Assembly (NCBI GenBank): GCA_943333015.1 | Contig: CALQRR010000104.1 | Location: 1 to 6,260, forward strand | Origin: Chitinophaga pinensis | GTDB taxonomy: Bacteria; Bacteroidota; Bacteroidia; M30B66 | Direction: 5' to 3' | DNA: 6,260 bases | Shown: piece after piece, positions 1 through 6,055 of the stretch | Layout of the letters: each line of letters begins with the position of its first letter | How positions within the stretch are numbered: position 1 is the first letter of the stretch | Program-made: the position numbers and the translations under genes | The notes under the pieces: model-generated | What the model saw: only the letters and a program-made list of their open reading frames with translations | Databases searched by the model: none | What the model was told of the DNA's origin: nothing

Positions 1-2
1 AG

Positions 3-197
3 CGCATCATAGAAATTACCATGTTGTCGAATTACGGCAAGAGCATCTTTGGGTCCGATCGTCGCTGGATGCAATGGCTTGCTCTTCCTAATTTAGCCAT
101 GGGCGGCCTTGCACCTCAGTCTTTATTGGATAGCAGCATTGGCATTCAACTTATCCGAGATGAACTTGGGCGCTTAGAGCACGGTATTGTTTCATGA
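3..197 (+). CDS. Xre/MbcA/ParS-family antitoxin, C-terminal part (5' end outside window)
   Basis: An open frame enters from the left edge and ends at TGA 195-197, giving the last 64 residues of a protein. Visible features are an FGS...W.QWL helix, then ALPN..MGG.APQSLL, and then G.QLIRDELGRLEHGI close to the C terminus. This pattern matches the toxin-binding domain (formerly DUF2384) of Xre/MbcA/ParS antitoxins, in which the C-terminal segment plugs the active site of a RES-type toxin. The N-terminal DNA-binding helix-turn-helix expected in this family would lie upstream of the window and cannot be seen. The stop codon overlaps the start of the RES toxin gene in ATGA (194-197), the usual antitoxin-first order with likely translational coupling. 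In the family the antitoxin-toxin complex represses its own promoter, which would also be off-window. The family call rests on both the motif and the toxin next door. Confidence 0.85.
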   Translation, partial: RIIEITMLSNYGKSIFGSDRRWMQWLALPNLAMGGLAPQSLLDSSIGIQLIRDELGRLEHGIVS

Positions 198-652
198 TTG
201 TTTACCGTTTAGCCCGTCGTGCTTTCAGCGAGGACTTCAGCGGGGCAGGAGCAGAGAAGCTGGGAGGAAGGTGGAACAGCAAAGGAATGCCAATGCTTTA
301 CACAGCATCGAGCAGAGCCTTGTGTTTAACCGAATGGCTGGTGCATACTCCAGCGCTTTTATTGCCCGATGATTTGGTGATGGTGTGTTTGGAACTACCT
401 GAAAATGCGGTCGTTCAAACAATAAAGAAACTGCCTGCTAACTGGTATATGTTCCCCCATCCATTGTCAACACGGGAGGAAGGAGATGCATGGTTGAAGA
501 AAAATGCGTCTTTGGTTTTAGAAGTTCCTTCGGCAGTGGTTCCGGATGAATTTAACTACCTGATAAATCCGCATCATCCTCATATGACACAGGTGCGTTT
601 GTTGTCTGCACGTGCTTTTAAGATTGATGAACGCCTGAAAGCCGGGAGATAG
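194..652 (+). CDS. RES-domain toxin (ParT/MbcT-type, NAD+-targeting)
   Basis: This complete 152-residue protein has the RES domain over nearly its full length, as is normal for these small toxins. It opens with IVYRLAR, followed by GGRWNSKGMPMLYTASSRAL with Arg26 and Tyr36, then Glu47 in CLTEWLVH. Near the C terminus come Ser113 in LEVPSAVVP and the EFNYLINPHHP motif (119-129). Arg, Glu and Ser are the residues that name the domain, so the active site looks intact. Characterised relatives (Pseudomonas putida Res, Mycobacterium tuberculosis MbcT, Sphingobium ParT) consume NAD+ by phosphorolysis/hydrolysis or ADP-ribosylate a target; which applies here cannot be read from sequence. The ATG at 194 is preferred because it overlaps the antitoxin stop by four bases and places YR at the usual distance from the N terminus. 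No Shine-Dalgarno is seen, consistent with coupled translation. The gene ends 6 bp from the converging thioesterase gene. Confidence 0.93.
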   Translation: MIVYRLARRAFSEDFSGAGAEKLGGRWNSKGMPMLYTASSRALCLTEWLVHTPALLLPDDLVMVCLELPENAVVQTIKKLPANWYMFPHPLSTREEGDAWLKKNASLVLEVPSAVVPDEFNYLINPHHPHMTQVRLLSARAFKIDERLKAGR

Positions 653-658
653 AGGTAC

Positions 659-1099
659 TTATTTCTTTATCATTACAATGAGTGTGGAGCTTCCGGAAGC
701 GATGATTTTTCCATCGTCTTCGCGGATGATGTCGGCTGTTGCGTGACACAATGTTTTTCCTGATTTGATGAGCCGCGCACGACAAATGAGTGCATCGCCG
801 GGGCGGCAGGAATTGAGAAAATCGACATGCAAGTTGATGGTGGATTTGAAATGCGGTTCACCTGTGTAATACATAAGTGCGCCGATGGTTTCATCGATGA
901 TGGAGGAGATCACACCACCGTGCACATTTCCGGCAGGATTGGCTTGTTCGTGGCGGGTGGTAAAGCCAAGATGCAGTTCGTTGGGCTCAACTTGGCGAAT
1001 GATTGGATTGAGCCATTTACCATACGAAGAAATTCCATCCGGATACGTTTTACCGATGTGGCTTCTGAAATAGGCGAGTAATTCTTCGGCAGTGTGCAT
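659..1099 (-). CDS. PaaI-family hotdog-fold thioesterase
   Basis: This is a 146-residue single-domain hotdog protein of typical length for the PaaI/YbgC-like acyl-CoA thioesterase group. The diagnostic segment is GNVHGGVISSIIDETIG (about residues 57-73), with the HGG turn at 60-62 and Asp69 at the position of the catalytic acid in PaaI-type enzymes. A beta-strand region containing STINLHVDFL and the GD.L.CRARLIKSGKTL strand pair follow. It should hydrolyse a cytosolic acyl- or aryl-CoA (possibly acyl-ACP) thioester as an oligomer; the substrate is not evident. The start codon shares one base with the fabF stop (TGATG), so it is the last gene of the HD-truA-fabF-thioesterase unit and is probably translated by re-initiation. 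Sitting after fabF suggests a link to acyl metabolism, but that is inference. No signal peptide or membrane segment is visible. Confidence 0.88.
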   Translation of the reverse strand: MHTAEELLAYFRSHIGKTYPDGISSYGKWLNPIIRQVEPNELHLGFTTRHEQANPAGNVHGGVISSIIDETIGALMYYTGEPHFKSTINLHVDFLNSCRPGDALICRARLIKSGKTLCHATADIIREDDGKIIASGSSTLIVMIKK

Positions 1100-2346
1100 C
1101 AGGAAGGGGAATAAGCTCTTAAAACGACCGACGCATTGTGACCTCCGAATCCGAAAGTATTGCTCAGTACGACACGGATAGAATGGGGTTTTGCTTGTCC
1201 GGAAACGATGTTCAGACCTGCCGGGATTTCGGGATCGCGGTTTTGCAGGTTGATGGTTGGCGGGGCGAGTTGACGTTGGATTGCTCCGAGGCTGACGATT
1301 GCTTCTATGGCACCGGCAGCACCGAGAAGGTGACCTGTCATGGATTTGGTGGAGCTGATGAGTAGGTTGTCGCGCTGACCAAAGGCCGACCAGACCGCTT
1401 TCATTTCTCCTGGATCGCCTACGGGTGTTGACGTTGCGTGAACGTTTATGTAATCAACATCCTGAGGCGATAAACCGGCTTCTTCGAGCGCGAGCAGCAT
1501 GCAACGACGGGCGCCATCCCCATCGGGAAGGCCCGAACTGAGGTGATAGGCATCGGCTGTCATGGCCGTTCCGGCTACTTCGCCGAGGATATTCGCACCA
1601 CGGGCGAGTGCATGACTGAGCGACTCAAGCACGAGCGCGCCGGCACCTTCGCCCATGACAAAACCATCGCGGTCCGAATCGAATGGACGGGAAGCCGTTT
1701 TTGGGTCATCATTGCGGGTGGAAAGCGCTTTCATGGATCCAAATCCACCAATGGCCGAATAGGTGATGGGCGCTTCACACGCACCAGCCAGCATGACGTC
1801 GGCTTTTCCGAGGCGGATGTAATTGGCGGCATCCATGATGGCTGTGTTTCCAGAGGCGCAGGCAGAAACAGGTGTATAAACGATTCCTCGGAAGCCAAAC
1901 CGGATAGAGATCACACCCGAAGGCATGTTGACCAGCATTTTAGGAATGAAATAGGGACTGAAACGTGGATTGCTGGGATTTGCAGCAAACTCGATGAGTT
2001 GTTGGTCGAATGTTTCAACCCCACCATTGCCCGAGCCAAAAATGACGCCGGTTCGATGCACATCGACAGTGTCTTTCGAGATGCCTGCCATTTTCAAAGC
2101 TTCTTCCGCAGCCGCGATGGCGTACCAAGAGAAACGATCGTATTTGCGACTTTCGTTGCGTTCGAAATACTGTGTAGGATCAAAATCTTTGACTTCACAG
2201 GCAAACCGTGTTTTGAAGGCGGATGCATCAAAGCGCGTGATTGGGCCAGCACCGGAAGTGCCGGAGAAAATGCCGTTTAAAAATGATTCGGTGGAATTGC
2301 CGAGCGGGGTAATCGCTCCGGTTCCGGTGATGACAACACGTTCCAT
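1099..2346 (-). CDS. fabF: 3-oxoacyl-[acyl-carrier-protein] synthase II (KAS II)
   Basis: This 415-residue thiolase-fold condensing enzyme elongates acyl-ACP with malonyl-ACP in type II fatty-acid synthesis. The start MERVVITGTGAITPLG is the usual N terminus, so the ATG directly after the truA stop is well supported. The catalytic set is complete: Cys163 in VSACASGN, His303 in NVHATSTPVGD, Lys334 and His339 in SSTKSMTGHLLGAAGA. The glycine-rich NTFGFGGHNAS loop is at 396-406, and STRNDDPKTASRPFDSDRDG (209-228) is also conserved. The position matching the E. coli FabF acyl-gate Ile108 is Asn107 (GSGNGG). The gene lies between truA and a hotdog thioesterase, not beside acpP as in the common acpP-fabF arrangement, so it might be a second KAS II of the genome; the window cannot settle this. 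The related secondary-metabolite ketosynthases are less likely because there is no chain-length-factor or carrier-protein partner nearby. Confidence 0.93.
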   Translation of the reverse strand: MERVVITGTGAITPLGNSTESFLNGIFSGTSGAGPITRFDASAFKTRFACEVKDFDPTQYFERNESRKYDRFSWYAIAAAEEALKMAGISKDTVDVHRTGVIFGSGNGGVETFDQQLIEFAANPSNPRFSPYFIPKMLVNMPSGVISIRFGFRGIVYTPVSACASGNTAIMDAANYIRLGKADVMLAGACEAPITYSAIGGFGSMKALSTRNDDPKTASRPFDSDRDGFVMGEGAGALVLESLSHALARGANILGEVAGTAMTADAYHLSSGLPDGDGARRCMLLALEEAGLSPQDVDYINVHATSTPVGDPGEMKAVWSAFGQRDNLLISSTKSMTGHLLGAAGAIEAIVSLGAIQRQLAPPTINLQNRDPEIPAGLNIVSGQAKPHSIRVVLSNTFGFGGHNASVVLRAYSPS

Positions 2347-3159
2347 TCAGGGTTGGGTTTTTAAAAGCGGTAAATCGACGTCTTCTCCGAATTGAGAAAA
2401 ATCGGGACGCGGTGGAATATCGAGGTACGGGTAAGTGACTTTTGATAAGTACAGGCCTTGCGGATGGGCGGGAATGAGTTGCGGAGCAGATTCGCGTTTG
2501 AGAAAATAGCTTTCAAATTCCTCGACCGATAATGTGCCCCGACCAATTTCCAGAAATTTACCGACAAGGATGCGAATCATGCTTCCTAAAAAGCGGTTGG
2601 AGGTAATGCTGAAGCGGAGTTTATTCCCGTTATTCGAGCTGATTAGTTCGGAGGCGGATACCCAGCATTTGGTGTGTTCGTATTTTTCGGGTGAACGGCA
2701 AAAGGCAAAATAATCGCTATAGCGGGTTAAGATGCTGGCCGCCCGTTGCATTTCCGGAATGTTGAGATTTTCGTCGCGATAATAAGAACTGGATTTGGAC
2801 AAGAACGGGTCTTTGTAGAAATGCAGAAAGTAGTCGTACGAGCGTTTGGTGGCATCAAAGCGGGCATGCTGATCGCTGTTCACAGGGAAAATGTCGAACA
2901 CTGCAATGTCTTCTGGTAATGCATGATTGAGGCGAAAGATCAAATCGTAGTCCCATGATTTTTCCACGTTGATGTGAAAGAAATACTGCGAGGCATGCAC
3001 CTGGGCATCGGTTCTTCCGCAACCAATAACGGTGATGGGTTCTTTGAGGACTTTGCTAAGCGTTTCTTCCAGAACAGACTGAACACTTACCACACCAGGT
3101 TGGCGCTGCCAGCCACGGTAATTTATCCCGTTATAACCGATATGAAAGAAAAAACGCAC
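2347..3159 (-). CDS. truA: tRNA pseudouridine(38-40) synthase TruA
   Basis: This 270-residue protein matches TruA in length and motif order. TruA isomerises uridines 38-40 of the tRNA anticodon stem-loop to pseudouridine. Visible features are FHIGYNGINYRGWQRQPG at the N terminus, the catalytic loop GCGRTDAQVHASQYF with Asp51, HARFDATKRSYDYFLHF (about 98-114), NRFLGSMIRILVGKFLEIGRG (about 188-208), and HPQGLYLSKV (about 232-241). The start is GTG at 3157-3159: the only other codons after the in-frame stop at 3172-3174 are not starts, and GTG places the protein at the usual family N terminus (MRYF-like). The catalytic motif is normally GRTDAGVHA; here the Gly is Gln53, encoded by CAG at 3001-3003. 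The gene follows the HD gene by 12 nt and abuts fabF (TGAATG), so it is co-transcribed with both. The soluble enzyme acts in the cytoplasm, usually as a homodimer. Confidence 0.95.
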   Translation of the reverse strand: MRFFFHIGYNGINYRGWQRQPGVVSVQSVLEETLSKVLKEPITVIGCGRTDAQVHASQYFFHINVEKSWDYDLIFRLNHALPEDIAVFDIFPVNSDQHARFDATKRSYDYFLHFYKDPFLSKSSSYYRDENLNIPEMQRAASILTRYSDYFAFCRSPEKYEHTKCWVSASELISSNNGNKLRFSITSNRFLGSMIRILVGKFLEIGRGTLSVEEFESYFLKRESAPQLIPAHPQGLYLSKVTYPYLDIPPRPDFSQFGEDVDLPLLKTQP

Positions 3160-3171
3160 ACGGCAAAGGTA

Positions 3172-3825
3172 TCAACGATTTCCTTCAATTTCAGAAAAGA
3201 ACTGTTCGAGATACTCCTCCATAAACTGATGACGTTGTTCCGCCATGCGTTTACCCGTTTGGGTATTCATACGATCGCGCAACTGGAGTAGTTTTTCGTA
3301 AAAATGATTGATGGTTGGAGCTGTTGATGCTTTATACTGCTCCCTGTTTTGGTGGAGTTGCGGTTGAATGTCGGGATTATAGATCTCCCTGTTTTTGAAC
3401 CCGCCGTAATGAAATGTTCGGGCAATGCCGATGGCTCCCATGGCGTCGAGTCGGTCAGCATCTTGCACAATGTTCAGTTCCGAGGAATTGAATCCGATTT
3501 CGAAATTTCCACCTTTGAAGGAGATGTTTCGGATGATCTGTTCTACCTGAAAAATGATGTCTTCGTCTACATGAATGGATTGCAGGAATTGTCGTGCTTT
3601 TTGGGGGCCAAGTGTTTCATCGCCCTGATGAAATTTCGAATCAGCAATGTCATGCAGCAAGGCTCCCAGTTCTACAATCAGTAAGTTGGCCTCTTCGGTG
3701 GCTGCAATTTTACGGGCAATGATCCATACACGTTCGATATGCCACCAATCATGTCCCCCTTCGGCACGTTGAAGTTCTTTTTTTACAAATAGTATGGTTT
3801 GAGAGATCCAAATAGTTGGATTCAT
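3172..3825 (-). CDS. HD-domain metal-dependent phosphohydrolase (YpgQ/YedJ-like)
   Basis: This 217-residue cytosolic HD-superfamily protein carries the full set of metal-binding motifs: His25-Asp26-Trp-Trp-His29 (HDWWHIERVW), His58-Asp59 in LGALLHDIADSK, and Asp122 to Asp127 in VQDADRLDAMGAIGIARTF. The HDWWH, LLHDI.D.K and DADRLDA combination is characteristic of the YpgQ/YedJ group. B. subtilis YpgQ has been reported to hydrolyse nucleoside triphosphates to monophosphate and pyrophosphate, but the substrate here is not known. It is the promoter-proximal gene of the four-gene minus-strand unit and ends 12 nt before the truA GTG. ATG at 3825 is chosen because the HDWWH motif then sits about 25 residues in, as in relatives. 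No Shine-Dalgarno is evident upstream (AATACTTT before ATG). No transmembrane segment or signal peptide is seen. Confidence 0.9.
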   Translation of the reverse strand: MNPTIWISQTILFVKKELQRAEGGHDWWHIERVWIIARKIAATEEANLLIVELGALLHDIADSKFHQGDETLGPQKARQFLQSIHVDEDIIFQVEQIIRNISFKGGNFEIGFNSSELNIVQDADRLDAMGAIGIARTFHYGGFKNREIYNPDIQPQLHQNREQYKASTAPTINHFYEKLLQLRDRMNTQTGKRMAEQRHQFMEEYLEQFFSEIEGNR

Positions 3826-3881
3826 AAAGTATTAAATTGATTGTTAATGAATTGACTATGTCTGAAGAGGATTACTATAAG

Positions 3882-3926
3882 CAGTTAATTTTTTCTGTAA
3901 TACATCATGAACAGTTGTTTTTTCTG
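3882..3926. repeat. Imperfect direct repeat CAGTT-(A/T/G-rich)-TTTTTTCTG, two copies
   Basis: CAGTTAATTTTTTCTG at 3882-3897 and CAGTTGTTTTTTCTG at 3912-3926 differ by one substitution and one missing base. The copies begin 30 bp apart, close to three helical turns. Each copy is bounded by CAG and CTG, so each is also a short inverted repeat. The location in a divergent promoter region would suit a regulator binding site, but AT-rich DNA gives such matches by chance fairly often. The repeat is directly visible; its function is not. Confidence 0.45.
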
Positions 3927-4036
3927 GCTGTGCTGCAAGCATACTGCGCTTTATAGGGGGAAATGACTATATTGGTAGACGTTAAAAAACGATACTGTAG
4001 GAAATTTGATCAGTGCAAATCTATAAAACAGGAACA

Positions 4037-4066
4037 TTGATTCCAAAAAAAGAACAAATAATATTG
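4037..4066 (+). promoter_or_regulatory. Candidate Bacteroidota-type promoter for the kinase-regulator pair
   Basis: TTG at 4037-4039 is followed after 19 bp by TAATATTG at 4059-4066. This resembles the Bacteroidota primary sigma factor consensus (TTG, about 19 bp, TAnnTTTG), with one mismatch in the defined positions of the downstream element. If used, transcription would begin only a few bases before the ATG at 4073, giving an almost leaderless mRNA. An alternative, more distant element is TATATTGG at 3968-3975, but it lacks a well-placed TTG. Confidence 0.35.
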
Positions 4067-4072
4067 TTTTAA

Positions 4073-6055
4073 ATGAAAAGGGTCGTATTGAAAACAGAAC
4101 ATGTAACAGTTTCTTCCGAGTCTTGTCCTGATGTTACCAACGGGCAGGACAAGGACGTTTGGACCACAGAACAGGTTTTGAAAATGCTGAATCAAAATTC
4201 GGAAGAAAGTTTTCTGTTAACCGACAGCGATTTTAAGATTGTTTCGTTCAATACGTCGTTCCGTGATTTATATGCCAATTACCTGAACAAAGAATTAACT
4301 GTTGGGTCGTATGTTTTAGATTATTCAACACCGGAGCGACTTGAACTAGTAAGAGCGATTTTTACTTCGGCCTTACAGGGTGAGATTCAGACTTCCGAAG
4401 TGGAGTATTCAATGCCAGATGGAGTGTGTGTTTATTATCATAATAAGTACAAACCAGCTTTTGATGAGTCGGGAACTATCATTGGTGTATTTGTTATTGT
4501 TACAAATATGACTGAGCAGAAGCGCGCAGAGCGGTTGCTGATTCAAAGTGAAACGAAATTTCGGGCGTTAATTGAAAATTCATCCGAAATGATCTTTCTA
4601 TCGGATGCCCAGCGAAACATTGTATATGCGAGTCCATCGGTTGAGAAGATTTTGGGATACAAAATCGAGGATTTTATCGGTCATCGAGGAATGACTTTTA
4701 TACTTCCCGAAAATCAGGAAACGATGATTTCGATTTCTGAAAAGTTGATGCAGGATCCGGGGACTATTTATCCTATGCATTTGCAGATAAAAAGCAAAGA
4801 CGGGCGAATTCTTTGGATAGAGGGAACAACCGTTAATTTATTGAATGATCCAGACATTTCTGCCATTGTCACCAATTTTAAAGACATAACCCATCGGAAA
4901 TTAGCCGAAGATAAGCTGATGAAATTGCATGTGCAGTTGCAGACCTCTCAGCACATTGCGCGTTTAGGATACTGGGGAATAGACTTACAGGGGAATGAAA
5001 ATTTTCTTTCAGAAGAAATGTACGCGATATGCGAGCAGGAGGTGAATGATCCATTGTTTACGGTTGAAACATTCAGAGGCATGGTTCATCCGGATGATAT
5101 AGACTTGTTTGATCGGAATCACCAAGAAGCTGTTAAACACGGAAATTCTTTTCGGAATGAATTTCGATTGGTCATGGCAGATGGTCGTCATAAGATTGTA
5201 TTGAGTAATGGAGCAATGGTGAAAAATATTCACAACAAGCCTTTGCTCGAGGGAACTTTGCAGGACATCACACAATTGAAGCAGACCGAAACGGCATTGC
5301 TTGTTTTAAACGAAGAGCTTCAAAAGCGCGCCAAGGAGTTGTCTGTTTCGAATGCCGAACTTGAGCAATTTGCTTACATCGCCTCCCATGATCTTCAGGA
5401 GCCCTTGCGGATGATCACAAGTTTTCTCTCTCAACTGGAGAAAAAATATACCGATAAGCTGGATGATAAAGGGCGGCAGTATATTCATTTTGCTACAGAT
5501 GGAGCGGTGAGAATGCGACAGATCATACTGGATTTGTTGGAGTTTTCGCGGGTTGGAAAGACGGATTTGGTGCAGTTTGAAGCAGTTGACCTAAATATCC
5601 TTGTGCGAGAAGCCATTGATTTAAATAAAGCGCTCATTTCTGATATCAAGGCGGTTATTCGGGTTGATACCTTGCCCCGGATGAATATTCGTAAACCCTT
5701 GTTACGGCAAGTGTTCCAAAATCTAATCAACAATGCACTTAAGTATAGAGAAAGTGGAAAGCACACGGAGATTCACATAGGTGTGTCAGAACAACCTGAC
5801 GCTTGGACTTTTTCAGTGAAAGACAATGGGATAGGCATTAACCCGAAGTTTTTTGATAAAGTATTTATTCTATTTCAGCGACTGCATCACAAAGATCAAT
5901 ATTCGGGCACAGGCATCGGTTTGGCTCTGTGTAAAAAAATTGTGGAGGGCAATGGCGGCAGAATTTGGATAGAATCGGAGGAGGGAAACGGAACAACCTT
6001 TTTCTTCACACTTAAAAAAAAGCAAGAACCCGACATTAAGGTAGCATCAGAATGA
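4073..6055 (+). CDS. Soluble multi-PAS sensor histidine kinase
   Basis: This 660-residue kinase should autophosphorylate on His439 and pass the phosphate to a response regulator, probably the overlapping downstream gene. Domain order: PAS at about 35-148, PAS at about 160-275 (FRALIENSSEMIFLSD to FKDITHRKLAED), a PAS_3-like domain at about 292-401 (ARLGYWGID..., VHPDDIDLF, EFRLVMADGR), and a coiled-coil linker at about 402-432. HisKA follows with FAYIASHDLQEPLR (433-446), then HATPase_c with the N box LINNALKY (Asn554), the G1 box DNGIGI (584-589) and the G2 box GTGIGLAL (612-619). The kinase core resembles the Cph1/bacteriophytochrome-type group, but there is no GAF or PHY domain. No LOV NCRFLQ motif is present, so no photosensory cofactor is indicated. 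No transmembrane helix or signal peptide is seen, so it is predicted cytosolic with an unknown signal. The stop overlaps the next ATG (ATGA). No Shine-Dalgarno precedes the ATG; the leader is A-rich. Confidence 0.92.
   Translation: MKRVVLKTEHVTVSSESCPDVTNGQDKDVWTTEQVLKMLNQNSEESFLLTDSDFKIVSFNTSFRDLYANYLNKELTVGSYVLDYSTPERLELVRAIFTSALQGEIQTSEVEYSMPDGVCVYYHNKYKPAFDESGTIIGVFVIVTNMTEQKRAERLLIQSETKFRALIENSSEMIFLSDAQRNIVYASPSVEKILGYKIEDFIGHRGMTFILPENQETMISISEKLMQDPGTIYPMHLQIKSKDGRILWIEGTTVNLLNDPDISAIVTNFKDITHRKLAEDKLMKLHVQLQTSQHIARLGYWGIDLQGNENFLSEEMYAICEQEVNDPLFTVETFRGMVHPDDIDLFDRNHQEAVKHGNSFRNEFRLVMADGRHKIVLSNGAMVKNIHNKPLLEGTLQDITQLKQTETALLVLNEELQKRAKELSVSNAELEQFAYIASHDLQEPLRMITSFLSQLEKKYTDKLDDKGRQYIHFATDGAVRMRQIILDLLEFSRVGKTDLVQFEAVDLNILVREAIDLNKALISDIKAVIRVDTLPRMNIRKPLLRQVFQNLINNALKYRESGKHTEIHIGVSEQPDAWTFSVKDNGIGINPKFFDKVFILFQRLHHKDQYSGTGIGLALCKKIVEGNGGRIWIESEEGNGTTFFFTLKKKQEPDIKVASE

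Larger units (their letters stand above)
3826..4072. other. Divergent AT-rich intergenic region between HD gene and histidine kinase gene
   Basis: This 247-bp region separates the minus-strand HD-truA-fabF-thioesterase unit from the plus-strand kinase-regulator pair and must hold the promoters of both. No credible small ORF, tRNA or strong hairpin was seen. It contains an imperfect direct repeat (3882-3926) and a Bacteroidota-like promoter candidate close to the kinase start. For the minus-strand unit I could not find a clean TAnnTTTG element; TATAGT-like sequence (reverse complement of about 3874-3879) is the best but weak candidate. Confidence 0.7.

Noticed and set aside
187..372. Alternative plus-strand frame starting just before the toxin ATG
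   Set aside because: It overlaps the RES toxin in another frame, has no motif, and the toxin frame has clear conserved residues.
689..700. Perfect 12-bp palindrome GCTTCCGGAAGC followed by GATGATTTTT, 37 bp after the toxin stop
   Set aside because: It could resemble a terminator for the toxin transcript, but with a usable loop the stem is only four base pairs and the T run is not adjacent. It also lies inside the thioesterase coding sequence, so it is more likely chance.
1543..2280. Long open frame (245 codons) on the plus strand opposite fabF
   Set aside because: It lies entirely antisense to a clearly recognisable fabF. The translation shows no domain motif, and such open mirror frames arise from the codon bias of the real gene.
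1970..2395. Open frame of 141 codons on the plus strand spanning the fabF start and the truA end
   Set aside because: It is antisense to two confident genes and carries no recognisable motif; it is a composition shadow.
4010..4195. Minus-strand small open frame across the kinase start
   Set aside because: It runs antisense to the kinase N terminus, with no motif, no neighbouring partner and no ribosome-binding or promoter signal that I could see.
6014..6040. In-phase slippery heptamer A AAA AAG near the end of the kinase gene, suggesting a -1 frameshift fusion to the regulator
   Set aside because: The -1 frame is indeed the regulator's frame, but TAA at 6037-6039 stops it before the regulator ATG. 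A shift would only replace the last ten residues with five others, and no stimulatory hairpin is evident.
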